A stretch of 64,000 nucleotides of DNA from Prado023 sp964418695 (GCA_964418695.1 CAYQMN010000003.1:124001-188000); one strand, 5' to 3'; counted from the stretch's first letter, positions 16,740 through 25,112 are shown. Notes: generated by a model not told the origin, from the letters alone. Program-made: numbers and translations.

Positions 16740-17765
16740 ATGGCCCGCGTCGTCCTGGTGACCGGGGTCTCCCGGTACCTCGGTGGCCGGATGGCGCGCA
16801 TCCTCACCGAGGACCCCGCCATCGAGCGGGTCATCGGGGTGGATGTCGTGGCCCCGACGGGAGACATCGGGGGCGCGGACTTCGTCCGTGCGGACATCCG
16901 CAACCCGATCATCGGCAAGGTCATCGCGACCGCCGAGGTCGACACGGTCGTCCACATGGGCGTCATCGCCACGTCGCAGCAGGCGGGTGGCCGGGCGCCG
17001 ATGAAGGAGATCAACGTCATCGGCACGATGCAGCTGCTGGCCGCGTGCCAGAAGGCCCCGTCGGTGGCCAAGCTGGTCGTGAAGTCCTCGTCCACCGTGT
17101 ACGGCTCGGGCCCCTCGGACCCGGCGATGTTCACCGAGGACATGGAGCCCCGCCACCCACCGACCTCCGGCTGGGCCAAGGACTCCCTGGAGGTCGAGTC
17201 CTACGTGCGCGGCCTGGCCCGGCGCCGGCCCGAGCTCACCGTGAGCACGCTGCGGTTCGCCAACTTCCTCGGGCCCACGGCCAACACGCCGATGGCGCAG
17301 TACTTCTCGCTGCCGGTGATCCCCACCGTGTGGGGGCACGACGCGCGGCTGCAGTTCATCCACGAGGACGACGGCCTGGAGGTCATCCGCCGCGCGACCG
17401 TCGAGGACCATCCCGGCATCTACAACGTCGCCGGTGAGGGCGTGCTCGCGCTGTCCCAGGCGATCCGCCGGGCCGGCCGGGTCGCGCTGCCGCTGTGGAC
17501 GCCGCTCGTAGGGCCGGTCGGGGTGCGGGTCGCCCGCGGCCGGTTCGCCGACTTCAGCCGCGACCAGGTCCGGCTGCTCACCAACGGCCGGGTCCTGGAC
17601 ATCAGCCGGCTGGAGCGACGCTTCGGGTTCACCCCGCGCTACTCCACGGCGGCCACGTTCGACGACTTCGTCGAGGCCCGCCGCCTCAACAACGTGCTGA
17701 CCCCCGAGCTGGTCTCCGGCGCGGGCACGGTGGCCGGCCGAATCCTCACCGGATGGTCCTCATGA
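16740..17765 (+). CDS. NAD-dependent epimerase/dehydratase (GalE2-like)
   Basis: 341 aa extended short-chain dehydrogenase. N-terminal Rossmann motif VTGVSRYLGGRMA deviates from the classic TGxxGxxG in having SRYLG. VVHMGVIAT, VKSSSTVYGSG and LRFANFLGP match the NDP-sugar epimerase core, but the YxxxK catalytic pair is not in its usual form: the region reads SGWAKDSLEVESYV, with W in place of the Tyr. This is typical of the actinobacterial GalE2 (Rv0501) group, whose substrate is uncertain. Overlaps the acyltransferase gene by 4 nt. Confidence 0.85.
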   Translation: MARVVLVTGVSRYLGGRMARILTEDPAIERVIGVDVVAPTGDIGGADFVRADIRNPIIGKVIATAEVDTVVHMGVIATSQQAGGRAPMKEINVIGTMQLLAACQKAPSVAKLVVKSSSTVYGSGPSDPAMFTEDMEPRHPPTSGWAKDSLEVESYVRGLARRRPELTVSTLRFANFLGPTANTPMAQYFSLPVIPTVWGHDARLQFIHEDDGLEVIRRATVEDHPGIYNVAGEGVLALSQAIRRAGRVALPLWTPLVGPVGVRVARGRFADFSRDQVRLLTNGRVLDISRLERRFGFTPRYSTAATFDDFVEARRLNNVLTPELVSGAGTVAGRILTGWSS

Positions 17766-18679
17766 GCGACGCGCAGATCCTGGTCATGCCCGGGGCTCCG
17801 GAGCCGCCGGCCGCCCCGGAGACCTCCGTGGGCCTGCGCGAGAGCTGGGCCCGCCAGGTCGGGGCGGGCGTGGAGTTCCTGCGCCGCCGGGCGCTGGGCG
17901 ACTACGAGGTCGACGACTTCGGGTTCGACCCCGAGCTCAACGACGCGGTGCTCATGGCCGGGCTGCGCCCGCTGTACCGGCACTGGTTCCGGGTCGAGGT
18001 GCGCGGCATCGAGCACGTGCCCAGCGAGGGCGGCGCGCTGCTGGTGTGCAACCACGCCGGGACCATCGGGCTGGACGCGATGATGGTGCAGCTGGCCGTC
18101 CTCGACGAGCACCCGGCGCATCGGCACCTGCGCCCGCTGGCCGCCGACCTCGTCTTCAGCACCCCGTTCCTGTCCACGTTCGCCCGCAAGTCCGGCTCGA
18201 CCCTGGCCTGCCGGCCGGATGCCGAGCGGCTGCTGCGGTCCGGCGAGCTGGTCGGGGTCTGGCCGGAGGGCTTCAAGGGGACCGGCAAGCCGTTCTCGGA
18301 GCGCTACCGGCTGCAGCGGTTCGGCCGGGGCGGGTTCGTCTCGGCGGCGCTGGACACCAAGGTGCCGATCGTGCCCGTATCGGTCATCGGCTCCGAGGAG
18401 ACCTACCCGATGCTGGGCAACGCCCGGCTGCTGGCCCGGGTGCTCGGACTGCCCTACTTCCCGCTGACCCCCACGTTCCCGTGGCTGGGCCCGCTGGGCA
18501 TGATCCCGTTGCCCTCGAAGTGGATCATCGAGTTCGGCGAGCCGATCGACACCGACATCTTCGAGGACGCCACGGGGGACGACCCGATGCTGGTGTTCGA
18601 CCTGAACGACCAGGTGCGCGAGTCGATCCAGCACAGCCTGTATCGGATGCTGGTGCGCCGGCGCGGCATCTTCCGCTGA
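17762..18679 (+). CDS. Lysophospholipid acyltransferase family protein
   Basis: 305 aa. LPLAT domain related to MGAT-type acyltransferases: VCNHAGTIGLDAMM (catalytic His and downstream Asp), GVWPEGFKGTGKPFSERY (acceptor-binding PEG motif) and IVPVSVIGSEETYPML. No clear transmembrane helix, so probably membrane-peripheral. Orthologous position to Rv0502. ATGA overlap with the epimerase shows coupling, and this end of the operon converges on the HAD gene 22 bp away. Likely acts in phospholipid or glycolipid acylation; the acceptor is unknown. Confidence 0.88.
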   Translation: MSDAQILVMPGAPEPPAAPETSVGLRESWARQVGAGVEFLRRRALGDYEVDDFGFDPELNDAVLMAGLRPLYRHWFRVEVRGIEHVPSEGGALLVCNHAGTIGLDAMMVQLAVLDEHPAHRHLRPLAADLVFSTPFLSTFARKSGSTLACRPDAERLLRSGELVGVWPEGFKGTGKPFSERYRLQRFGRGGFVSAALDTKVPIVPVSVIGSEETYPMLGNARLLARVLGLPYFPLTPTFPWLGPLGMIPLPSKWIIEFGEPIDTDIFEDATGDDPMLVFDLNDQVRESIQHSLYRMLVRRRGIFR

Positions 18680-18701
18680 GGGCGCGCGCCCGGTCTGGCG
18701 C

Positions 18702-19616
18702 TCAGGCGTCGCGCAGTGAGCGCACGACCCGGGCCACGCCGACCGCGACGCCGACCGCGGCGCCCGTGGCGACCGCCGCGGGCACGGCGCGGCGCACCAC
18801 CTGGTTGCCGCGCAGGCGGTAGTCGCGCACCGGCCAGTCGTTCTCCTTGGCGTGCACCCGCAGGGGGCCGTCCGGGTTGACCGCGACCGGGAACCCCACC
18901 TCGGACAGCATCGGGATGTCGTGGGCGGAGTCGGAGTAGGCCGAGCACCGCGTGAGGTCCAGGCCATGCTCCTCGGCGAGGCGCGCGATGGCGTCGACCT
19001 TCGCGGTCCCGTGCAGCGGCGGCCCGTCGAGCCGCCCGGTGTACGCACCCTCCACGACCTCGGCCCGGGTGCCCAGGCCGCCGGTGAGGCCCAGGCGAGT
19101 GGCGATCTCCTCGGAGACCTCCACGGGGGTCGCGCTGACCAGCCACACCTCGTGCCCGAGGGCCTGGTGGGCCGCGGCCAGCTCGACACTGCCGACCCAG
19201 AGCCGCTGCACCATCGTCTCGTCGTAGACCTCGTCGGCGAGCTGGCGGATCTCCATCGGGGAGCGGCCCTTGACGAAGGCCAGCCCGCTCTCGGTGGCCT
19301 TGGCCACGTCGTCCATGTTCTCCCGGCCGGAGACCACGTACTTCAGCTGCTTCCAGGTGAACTCGACGATCTCGGCGGTCGTGAAGTAGTCGCGGTCGGC
19401 CATCCCCTTGGCCAGCGCCCCGAAGCTGGAGCCGCGCATCATCGTGTTGTCGATGTCGAAGAATGCGGCGGCGCCCGGTCCGGCGTTGTCCTCGGCCAGA
19501 CCCGGCAGTCCGCGGACCACCCAGGTGGCCTTCGGCTCGTCCGGGGCATCCGGATCGCCGGGGGCCAGCACCTGGTCGGGGACGAGCACCTCGTCGGGGA
19601 CAGCCGAATCAGCCAC
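18702..19616 (-). CDS. HAD-IB family hydrolase (SerB1-like phosphatase)
   Basis: 304 aa. Motif I AAFFDIDNTMMRGSS (about 49-63), motif II LVSATPVEV, motif III/IV AYSDSAHDIPMLSEVG with the GD/SD acidic pair. The C-terminal stretch rich in Ala/Val (AAVATGAAVGVAVGVARVV) may touch the membrane. It corresponds to mycobacterial SerB1 (Rv0505c), annotated as phosphoserine phosphatase although the substrate is doubtful. GTG 19616 is set by a TAGGCT box 6 nt upstream. Confidence 0.87.
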   Translation of the reverse strand: MADSAVPDEVLVPDQVLAPGDPDAPDEPKATWVVRGLPGLAEDNAGPGAAAFFDIDNTMMRGSSFGALAKGMADRDYFTTAEIVEFTWKQLKYVVSGRENMDDVAKATESGLAFVKGRSPMEIRQLADEVYDETMVQRLWVGSVELAAAHQALGHEVWLVSATPVEVSEEIATRLGLTGGLGTRAEVVEGAYTGRLDGPPLHGTAKVDAIARLAEEHGLDLTRCSAYSDSAHDIPMLSEVGFPVAVNPDGPLRVHAKENDWPVRDYRLRGNQVVRRAVPAAVATGAAVGVAVGVARVVRSLRDA

Positions 19617-19622
19617 GCTGTG

Positions 19623-19628
19623 AGCCTA
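19623..19628 (-). promoter_or_regulatory. -10 box (TAGGCT), leaderless, for the HAD gene
   Basis: Minus-strand TAGGCT ends 6 nt before the GTG at 19616. It lies about 16 bp from the divergent -10 box, so it occupies the -35 position of the opposite promoter. Confidence 0.6.
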
Positions 19629-19644
19629 GCCGCACCCCTCGTGG

Positions 19645-19650
19645 GACACT
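19645..19650 (+). promoter_or_regulatory. -10 box (GACACT), leaderless, for the acyl-CoA synthetase-like gene
   Basis: GACACT ends 7 nt before the GTG at 19658. It is a weaker match than the others. Confidence 0.45.
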
Positions 19651-19657
19651 GCCGACT

Positions 19658-21151
19658 GTGACCAACCTCGCGGACCTGGTGCGCGAGGCGGCCGTCCGTC
19701 GGCCCGAGCATCCGGCCGTGGTCACCCGCGCCGGCGAGTTGACCTGGGCGCAGGTCGACGAGCGGGTGGACCGGGTGGCGCGGGCCCTGGTCGAGCGCGG
19801 CTTTCGGCGCGGCAGTCGGATCGCGCTGATGGTCGGCAACCGTCCCGAGTTCGTCGTGGCCTACTTCGGCATCCTGCGCGCGGGCATGGTCGCGGTGCCT
19901 CTGAACACCGGGCTCACCGTGCACGAGCTCACGCGCCTCCTCGGTGATGCGGGGGCGGAGCTGCTGTTGCACGACCGGCACGGCCAGAAGGCCGCTGCGG
20001 CGGCCGGTCGGCGGATGCCCGGGCTCGCGGTGGTGGCGCTGGACTCCCCGGAGGGCCTGACGCTGGCCGGTGCCGTCTCGACCGGGCGGGGGGCGTTCGC
20101 CGGGCCACGGCTACGCGGGCGCGACCTGGCGGTGCTGCTTTACACGGCGGGCAGCGAAGGCCAGCCGAAGGGCGTGATGCTCAGCCACGGGGCGCTGCGG
20201 GCCAATGTCGACGCGCTGGCCAAGCTGCGCAAGCCGCCGGCGCTGACGGCCGAGGACCGGCTGCTCATCGTGCTGCCGCTGTTCCACATCTACGGCCTGA
20301 ACGCGGGCCTGGCCCTGGCCGCCCGCGTGGGCGCCACCGTGGTCCTCATGGAGCGGTTCGAGGCGCGCGCGGCGCTGGCGGTGGTGCGGGACCTGGGCGT
20401 CACCGGCATCGCTGGGGCGCCGCCGATGTACGTCGCCTGGAGCGCGGAGGGCTCGCTGCGCGATTCGATGGACAGGGTCCGCATGCTCATCAGTGGCGCG
20501 TCCGCGCTGCCGCCTTCGGTCTTCGCGCAGTTCCAGACCATCACCGGGCTGCCGATCTGGGAGGGCTACGGGCTGACCGAGTGCTCGCCGGTGGTGACGA
20601 CCACGCTGGTCTCCGGGCGGGCCAAGCCCGGCAGCGTCGGGCGGCCGATCGCGGGCATGCAGGTCAGCCTGCGCGACGAGAGCGGCCAGGAGGTCGACGA
20701 GGGCGACCCGGGTGAGGTGTGGGTGCGCGGCAAGTCGCTGCTGCGTGGCTACTGGCCCGACGCCCCGGCGCTGGACGACGACGGCTGGCTGCACACCGGG
20801 GACGTCGCGATCCTGGACGAGGACGGCGACTACCGGCTCGTGGACCGGCGACAGGACCTCGTCATCGTCTCGGGCTTCAACGTGTACCCGCGCGAGGTGG
20901 AGGCGGTGCTGGCCACGCACCCGGCCGTCGCGGAGGTTGCGGTGATCGGCGCGCCGCACCCGCTGACCGGGGAGACGGTCAAGGCGGTCGTCGTCCTGCA
21001 CAAGGGGGTGCCCCAGCCGACTGACCTGCGCGCCTTCGCCGAGACCCGGCTGGCCCGGTTCAAGTGCCCGACGATCATCGAGTTCGCCGCCAGGCTGCCC
21101 CGGGCCGGCACAGGCAAGGTGACCCGGGCCAAGCTGCGGGACCGGGCGTGA
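19658..21151 (+). CDS. AMP-dependent acyl-CoA synthetase/ligase
   Basis: 497 aa ANL-superfamily enzyme that activates a carboxylic acid as acyl-AMP then CoA thioester. P-loop-like motif LLYTAGSEGQPKGVMLSH (the usual T-S-G-T is T-A-G-S here), GYGLTECSPVV, HTGDVAILDEDG, hinge RRQDLVIVSGFNVYPREVE and the C-terminal lysine in GTGKVTRAKLRD. FadD-like long-chain or medium-chain fatty acid is the likely substrate. The altered TAGS in the nucleotide loop is mildly unusual. GTG 19658 overlaps nothing and is leaderless. Followed with GTGA overlap by the glutaredoxin-like gene. Confidence 0.9.
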   Translation: MTNLADLVREAAVRRPEHPAVVTRAGELTWAQVDERVDRVARALVERGFRRGSRIALMVGNRPEFVVAYFGILRAGMVAVPLNTGLTVHELTRLLGDAGAELLLHDRHGQKAAAAAGRRMPGLAVVALDSPEGLTLAGAVSTGRGAFAGPRLRGRDLAVLLYTAGSEGQPKGVMLSHGALRANVDALAKLRKPPALTAEDRLLIVLPLFHIYGLNAGLALAARVGATVVLMERFEARAALAVVRDLGVTGIAGAPPMYVAWSAEGSLRDSMDRVRMLISGASALPPSVFAQFQTITGLPIWEGYGLTECSPVVTTTLVSGRAKPGSVGRPIAGMQVSLRDESGQEVDEGDPGEVWVRGKSLLRGYWPDAPALDDDGWLHTGDVAILDEDGDYRLVDRRQDLVIVSGFNVYPREVEAVLATHPAVAEVAVIGAPHPLTGETVKAVVVLHKGVPQPTDLRAFAETRLARFKCPTIIEFAARLPRAGTGKVTRAKLRDRA

Positions 21152-21429
21152 GCGCTGAGGCGTCGCGCGTGAGCGCTGTGTCGCCCGTGAGCGATGTGCG
21201 GGTCAGCCTGGTCGGCAAGCCGGGCTGCCATCTGTGCGACCAGGCGCGCGTGGTCGTCGCCGCGGTGTGCGCCGAGCTGGGCGTGGGATGGACGGAGTTG
21301 AGCATCCTGGACGACCCCGGGCTGGCAGACCTGTATTGGGAGCAGATCCCGGTGACCCTGGTGGACGAGCAGGTCGTGGGCGTGTGGACGATCGATCCCG
21401 CGCGTCTGCGCCAGGCGCTGTCGGGCTGA
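21148..21429 (+). CDS. Glutaredoxin-like (DUF836 type) protein
   Basis: 93 aa from the first GTG. Thioredoxin fold with CxxC in LVGKPGCHLCDQARVVV and the cis-Pro in QIPVTLVDEQVV. Three in-frame GTG codons (21148, 21169, 21187), each followed by AGCG(C/A)TG, form a small direct repeat, so the true start is uncertain. The domain proper begins at about 21193. The first GTG overlaps the upstream stop. A general thiol-disulfide role is inferred. Confidence 0.82.
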   Translation: MSAEASRVSAVSPVSDVRVSLVGKPGCHLCDQARVVVAAVCAELGVGWTELSILDDPGLADLYWEQIPVTLVDEQVVGVWTIDPARLRQALSG

Positions 21430-21486
21430 GTCGGCCTGAGTCGGGCTCGGGGATCCGGCTCGGGGTCCGGTCGGGCGCCTGCGGTC

Positions 21487-21492
21487 TAGGCT
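21487..21492 (+). promoter_or_regulatory. -10 box (TAGGCT), leaderless, for the nitrilase gene
   Basis: TAGGCT ends 7 nt before the ATG at 21500. Confidence 0.65.
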
Positions 21493-21499
21493 GCGCCCC

Positions 21500-22321
21500 A
21501 TGTCCGTGTCCGTCGCGCTGCTGCAGGTCGAGGTCAGCGACGACGAGCCGGTGGACGCCCGGATCGCGCGGGTGCTGGCCGACGCGCATCGGGCCGCCGC
21601 CGAGCACGACGTGATCGTGCTCCCGGAGCTGTGGCCGATCGGGGCGTTCGCCGTCGATCTCGTCGTCCCGCACGCCCAGCCGCTGGACGGCCCGCTGTGC
21701 CGGTCGTTGGCGCGGGTCGCGGCGCGGGAGGGGACCTGGGTCTTCGGCGGCTCGTTCCCCGAGCGCGTCGAGGAGCCGGACGGCTCGGTGCGGCACTACA
21801 ACACCCAGGTGGTGTTCGACCCGGACGGCAACCGCGTCGGCGCCTACCGCAAGGTGCACCTGTTCGGGTTCAACGGCGGCGAGACGACGGTCATGAGCAG
21901 CGGCGGGCACACCCCCCAGGTCGCCGCCAGCCCGCTGGGCACGGTCGGCCTGGCCACCTGCTACGACCTGCGCTTCCCGGAGATGTTCCGGCGGCTGGTC
22001 GACGCCGGCGCGACCACGTTCGTGCTGCCGGCCGGCTGGCCTGAGCGGCGGATCACGCACTGGGAGGTCCTGTGCCGGGCCCGCGCGATCGAGGACCAGG
22101 CGTTCGTCCTGGCCTGCAACCAGAGCGGCACGCACGCGGGGGTCCCGATGGGTGGCCGGTCACTGGTGGTCGACCCGCAGGGGGAGATCCTGGCCGAGGC
22201 GGGGACGGGCGAGGAGGTGCTCAGCGTCGAGCTGGACCCGAGCCGGGTCACCGCGTGGCGCGCCGCCTTCCCGGCGCTGGGCGACCGCCGGCTCCCGCTC
22301 GTCCAGGGCGAGCGCCCATGA
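21500..22321 (+). CDS. Carbon-nitrogen hydrolase (nitrilase superfamily amidase)
   Basis: 273 aa. Catalytic Glu in VIVLPELW, Lys in YRKVHLFGFNGGE and Cys in LATCYDLRFPEMFR. The overall pattern (CYDLRFPE, VLCRARAIEDQAFVLACNQ, MGGRSLVVDPQG) resembles omega-amidase and NIT-type enzymes that hydrolyse small amides such as 2-oxoglutaramate or deaminated glutathione. Cytosolic. Leaderless ATG. The GNAT gene follows after 31 nt. Confidence 0.9.
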   Translation: MSVSVALLQVEVSDDEPVDARIARVLADAHRAAAEHDVIVLPELWPIGAFAVDLVVPHAQPLDGPLCRSLARVAAREGTWVFGGSFPERVEEPDGSVRHYNTQVVFDPDGNRVGAYRKVHLFGFNGGETTVMSSGGHTPQVAASPLGTVGLATCYDLRFPEMFRRLVDAGATTFVLPAGWPERRITHWEVLCRARAIEDQAFVLACNQSGTHAGVPMGGRSLVVDPQGEILAEAGTGEEVLSVELDPSRVTAWRAAFPALGDRRLPLVQGERP

Positions 22322-22352
22322 TCCGCAGCGGCGCGGCGGCCGCGGATCGACG

Positions 22353-22925
22353 GTGCTGATCCGGCCCGCGACCAGCGCGGACTGGGCGCAGATCTGGCCG
22401 TTCCTCTCCGGGGTACTGGCCGCCGGGGAGACCTACACCTACCCGCAGGACATCTGCGAGGCCGACGCTCGCGCCGCCTGGCTGCTCGACGAGCCGTGGC
22501 TGGTGCTGGTTGCGCAGCTGGGCGACGACGGGCCAGCCGGCCCCGACCCCCTCACCGGGCGCCCCCCGCCGGGCGGACGCGATCCGCTGGAGGGGAGGGC
22601 CCATCTGGCCGGCCGGGTGGTGGGGGTCGTGAAGCTCGGGCCCAACCACCCGGGGCGCGGCGCGCACGTCGCGAACGCCAGCTTCGTGGTGGACCCGGCG
22701 GCCGGGGGTCTGGGGGTCGGTCGGGCGCTGGCGCAGGAGGCACTGCTGCAGGCCAAGGCGCGCGGGTTCGCCGCGATGCAGTTCAACGCGGTGGTCGAGA
22801 CGAACGCGCGCGCGGTCGCGCTGTGGCGCTCGCTGGGCTTCCAGGTGCTGGCCACGGTGCCGGCCGCGTTCGACCACCCGACCGACGGGCTGGTCGGGCT
22901 GCACGTCATGCACCGGTTCCTCTGA
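22353..22925 (+). CDS. GNAT-family N-acetyltransferase
   Basis: 190 aa from GTG 22353. N-terminal LIRPATSADWAQIW and acetyl-CoA loop GGLGVGRALAQEAL, then FNAVVETNARAVALWRSLGF as in YncA/phosphinothricin-type GNATs. A Pro/Gly-rich insert of about 35 residues (around 55-85) sits between beta strands. The alternative upstream ATG at 22318 is closed by a stop after 14 codons, so GTG 22353 is preferred. Substrate unknown. Confidence 0.82.
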   Translation: MLIRPATSADWAQIWPFLSGVLAAGETYTYPQDICEADARAAWLLDEPWLVLVAQLGDDGPAGPDPLTGRPPPGGRDPLEGRAHLAGRVVGVVKLGPNHPGRGAHVANASFVVDPAAGGLGVGRALAQEALLQAKARGFAAMQFNAVVETNARAVALWRSLGFQVLATVPAAFDHPTDGLVGLHVMHRFL

Positions 22926-22962
22926 GTCGTCGTCATTGCGTGGTCGAAATCCGACAATGGCA

Positions 22963-22996
22963 GGTCAGGATCCGACATCAGTGACGGATTCTGACC
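22963..22996. terminator. Hairpin with a competing third arm
   Basis: GGTCAGGATCCG (22963-22974) pairs 11/12 with CGGATTCTGACC (22985-22996). A second potential left arm lies at about 22940-22953 (GTGGTCGAAATCCG), so two hairpins compete for one right arm. Immediately before the strong terminator at 23023. Confidence 0.5.
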
Positions 22997-23022
22997 ACGG
23001 AGTCGCGCCGCGCACAGACGAC

Positions 23023-23061
23023 AGGGCCCGGTTCGGTGGGATCGCCACCGAACCGGGCCCT
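23023..23061. terminator. Bidirectional terminator between convergent genes
   Basis: Perfect 17-bp stem (23023-23039 with 23045-23061) and 5-nt loop, between the GNAT gene and the acyl-CoA dehydrogenase, whose stop is 17 bp to the right. Confidence 0.88.
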
Positions 23062-23078
23062 TCGTCGTGGGCTGACTG

Positions 23079-24926
23079 TCAGAAGTCGGCTTCCGGCAGG
23101 GTCATGATCTCGTCGGTGGTCGACTCGAGCACGGCGCGCTCTGCGCTCAGCAGCGGCAGCCGGTTGGCGGCGAACCAGGCGCCGGCGGCGACCTTGCCCT
23201 CGTAGAAGGCGACGTCCTTGCCCGAGGCGCCGGCGGCCAGCGCGGCCTGGGCGACCTCGGCCTGGCGCAGGAGCAGCCAGCCGATGACCAGGTCGCCCAT
23301 CATCATGAGCAGCCGGGTCGTGTTGAGGCCGACCTTGTAGATCTCCTTGGGGTCGGACTGCGAGGCCAGCGCCCAGCCGCCCAGCACGCCGATGGAGGCC
23401 TGCACGTCGTCCAGCGCCTTGCCCAGCAGCTCGCGCTCGCGGGTCAGCGAGTCGCCCGGATCGCCCTTGACGAACTCGGCGATCTGCCCGCCCAGGTACA
23501 TGACGGCCTTGAACTGGTCGCGGACCATCTTGCGGAAGAAGAAGTCCAGGCCCTGGATCGCGGTCGTGCCCTCGTACAGGGAGTCGATCTTGGCGTCGCG
23601 GATGTACTGCTCGATCGGGTAGTCCTGCAGGAAGCCGGAGCCGCCGAGGGTCTGCAGCGAGGTCGTGAGCATCTCGTAGGAGCGCTCCGAGCCGACGCCC
23701 TTGACGATCGGCAGCAGCAGGTCGTTGACCCGGGTGGCCATCTCCAGGTCGACCTCCGGCGCGCCGCCGCGCTCGGACAGGGCGATCTGGTCCTGGTAGT
23801 AGGAGGTCAGGTGCACCACCGCGCGCAGGCCCTCGGCGTAGGACTTCTGCAGCATCAGGCTGCGCCGGACGTCGGGGTGCGCGGTGATGGTGACGCGGGG
23901 GGCCTTCTTGTCCAGCATCTGGGTGAGGTCGGCGCCCTGGACGCGGGTCTTGGCGTACTCCAGCGCGTTGAGGTAGCCGGTCGACAGCGTCGCGATGGCC
24001 TTCGTGCCGACCATCATGCGGGCGAACTCGATGACCTTGAACATCTGCGCGATGCCCTCGTGCACGTCGCCGACCAGCCAGCCCTGGGCCGGGATCCCGT
24101 TCTGGCCGAAGGTGACCTCGCAGGTGGTGGAGACCTTCAGGCCCATCTTCTTCTCGACGTTGGTGACGAAGGCGCCGTTGCGCTCGCCCAGGTTGCCCTC
24201 GGCGTCGAAGTGGTACTTGGGGACGAAGAACAGGCTCAGGCCCTTGGTGCCCGGGCCGCCCTTGCCCTCCACGCCGACCGGGCGGGCCAGCACGAGGTGG
24301 ACGATGTTCTCGCTCATGTCGTGCTCGGCCGAGGTGATGAAGCGCTTCACGCCCTCGATGTGCCAGGAGCCGTCGGCCTGCGGGAAGGCCTTGGTGACGC
24401 CCGCGCCGACGTCGGAGCCGGCGTCGGGCTCGGTGAGCACCATGGTGGCGCCCCACTCGCGGTCGACCATGTGCTGGGCCCACTGCTTCTGCTCTTCGTT
24501 GCCCAGGTGGTCCAGGATCGCGGCGAAGCCGGGGCCCGACATGTACATGTACAGGGCGGGGTTGGCACCGAGGATCAGCTCGGCGATGGACCAGCGCATC
24601 GACGGCGGGGCAGCGGTGCCGCCCATGTGCTCGGGCAGGTCGACGCGCCAGAACTCGGAGGCCATCAGCTCGGCGTAGGACTTCTTGAAGCCCTCGGGCA
24701 TCACGACGGTCTTGGTCTCGGGGTCGTAGACCGGCGGCTTGCGGTCGGCATCGGCGAAGGACTCGGCCAGCGGGCCCTCGGCCTGCGCCTTGACCTCGCG
24801 CAGGATCTCCTTGGCGGTGTCCAGGTCGAGGTGGGCGTAGGGGCCCTCGCCGTAGTGGTTGGCCGAGGCGAAGACCTCGAAGAGGTTGAACTCGATGTCG
24901 CGCAGATTGGCCTTGTAATGGGACAT
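23079..24926 (-). CDS. Acyl-CoA dehydrogenase, long (about 610 aa) type
   Basis: 615 aa FAD enzyme of beta-oxidation. Starts with the N-terminal extension typical of this class (SHYKANLRDIEFNLFEVF), then the standard core: GGTAAPPSMRWSIAEL, MVLTEPDAGSDVGA (flavin/substrate loop), TCEVTFGQNGIPAQGWLV, and a C-terminal extra helical domain. The catalytic base is likely the Glu in EGTTAIQGLDFFF. ATG 24926 has GGAGA upstream. Two TetR-type operator-like sites lie at 24969-25008, and the same 16-mer occurs upstream of the EtfD-like gene at 57854, so electrons from this enzyme, through ETF, probably go to that protein. Confidence 0.93.
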   Translation of the reverse strand: MSHYKANLRDIEFNLFEVFASANHYGEGPYAHLDLDTAKEILREVKAQAEGPLAESFADADRKPPVYDPETKTVVMPEGFKKSYAELMASEFWRVDLPEHMGGTAAPPSMRWSIAELILGANPALYMYMSGPGFAAILDHLGNEEQKQWAQHMVDREWGATMVLTEPDAGSDVGAGVTKAFPQADGSWHIEGVKRFITSAEHDMSENIVHLVLARPVGVEGKGGPGTKGLSLFFVPKYHFDAEGNLGERNGAFVTNVEKKMGLKVSTTCEVTFGQNGIPAQGWLVGDVHEGIAQMFKVIEFARMMVGTKAIATLSTGYLNALEYAKTRVQGADLTQMLDKKAPRVTITAHPDVRRSLMLQKSYAEGLRAVVHLTSYYQDQIALSERGGAPEVDLEMATRVNDLLLPIVKGVGSERSYEMLTTSLQTLGGSGFLQDYPIEQYIRDAKIDSLYEGTTAIQGLDFFFRKMVRDQFKAVMYLGGQIAEFVKGDPGDSLTRERELLGKALDDVQASIGVLGGWALASQSDPKEIYKVGLNTTRLLMMMGDLVIGWLLLRQAEVAQAALAAGASGKDVAFYEGKVAAGAWFAANRLPLLSAERAVLESTTDEIMTLPEADF

Positions 24927-24968
24927 TGCGTCTCCTTCACCTGCTCGGTTCCGCCGGGAACGGGCATA

Positions 24969-25008
24969 GTTACCGGCCAGTAACGCCATGATGCTACTGG
25001 CCGGTAAC
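24969..25008. promoter_or_regulatory. Paired operator-like sites upstream of the acyl-CoA dehydrogenase
   Basis: GTTACCGGCCAGTAAC (24969-24984) and GCTACTGGCCGGTAAC (24993-25008) are inverted copies (15/16) separated by 8 bp, and each is a near-palindrome of the form TTAC(C/T)GGCC(A/G)GTAA. They lie 43-82 bp before the start and overlap candidate -10 sequence. Shape and size fit a TetR-family repressor; none is encoded adjacent. Confidence 0.75.
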
Positions 25009-25112
25009 CTTGGCAAGTTGCGGGGGCGAAACGGACAAATCGCCGCGTCAGATGTGGTAGGCCGGCGGTGGCTCGGCGGCGTCGCGGCTTGGTGGCTCAG
25101 AGACCGGGAGGC

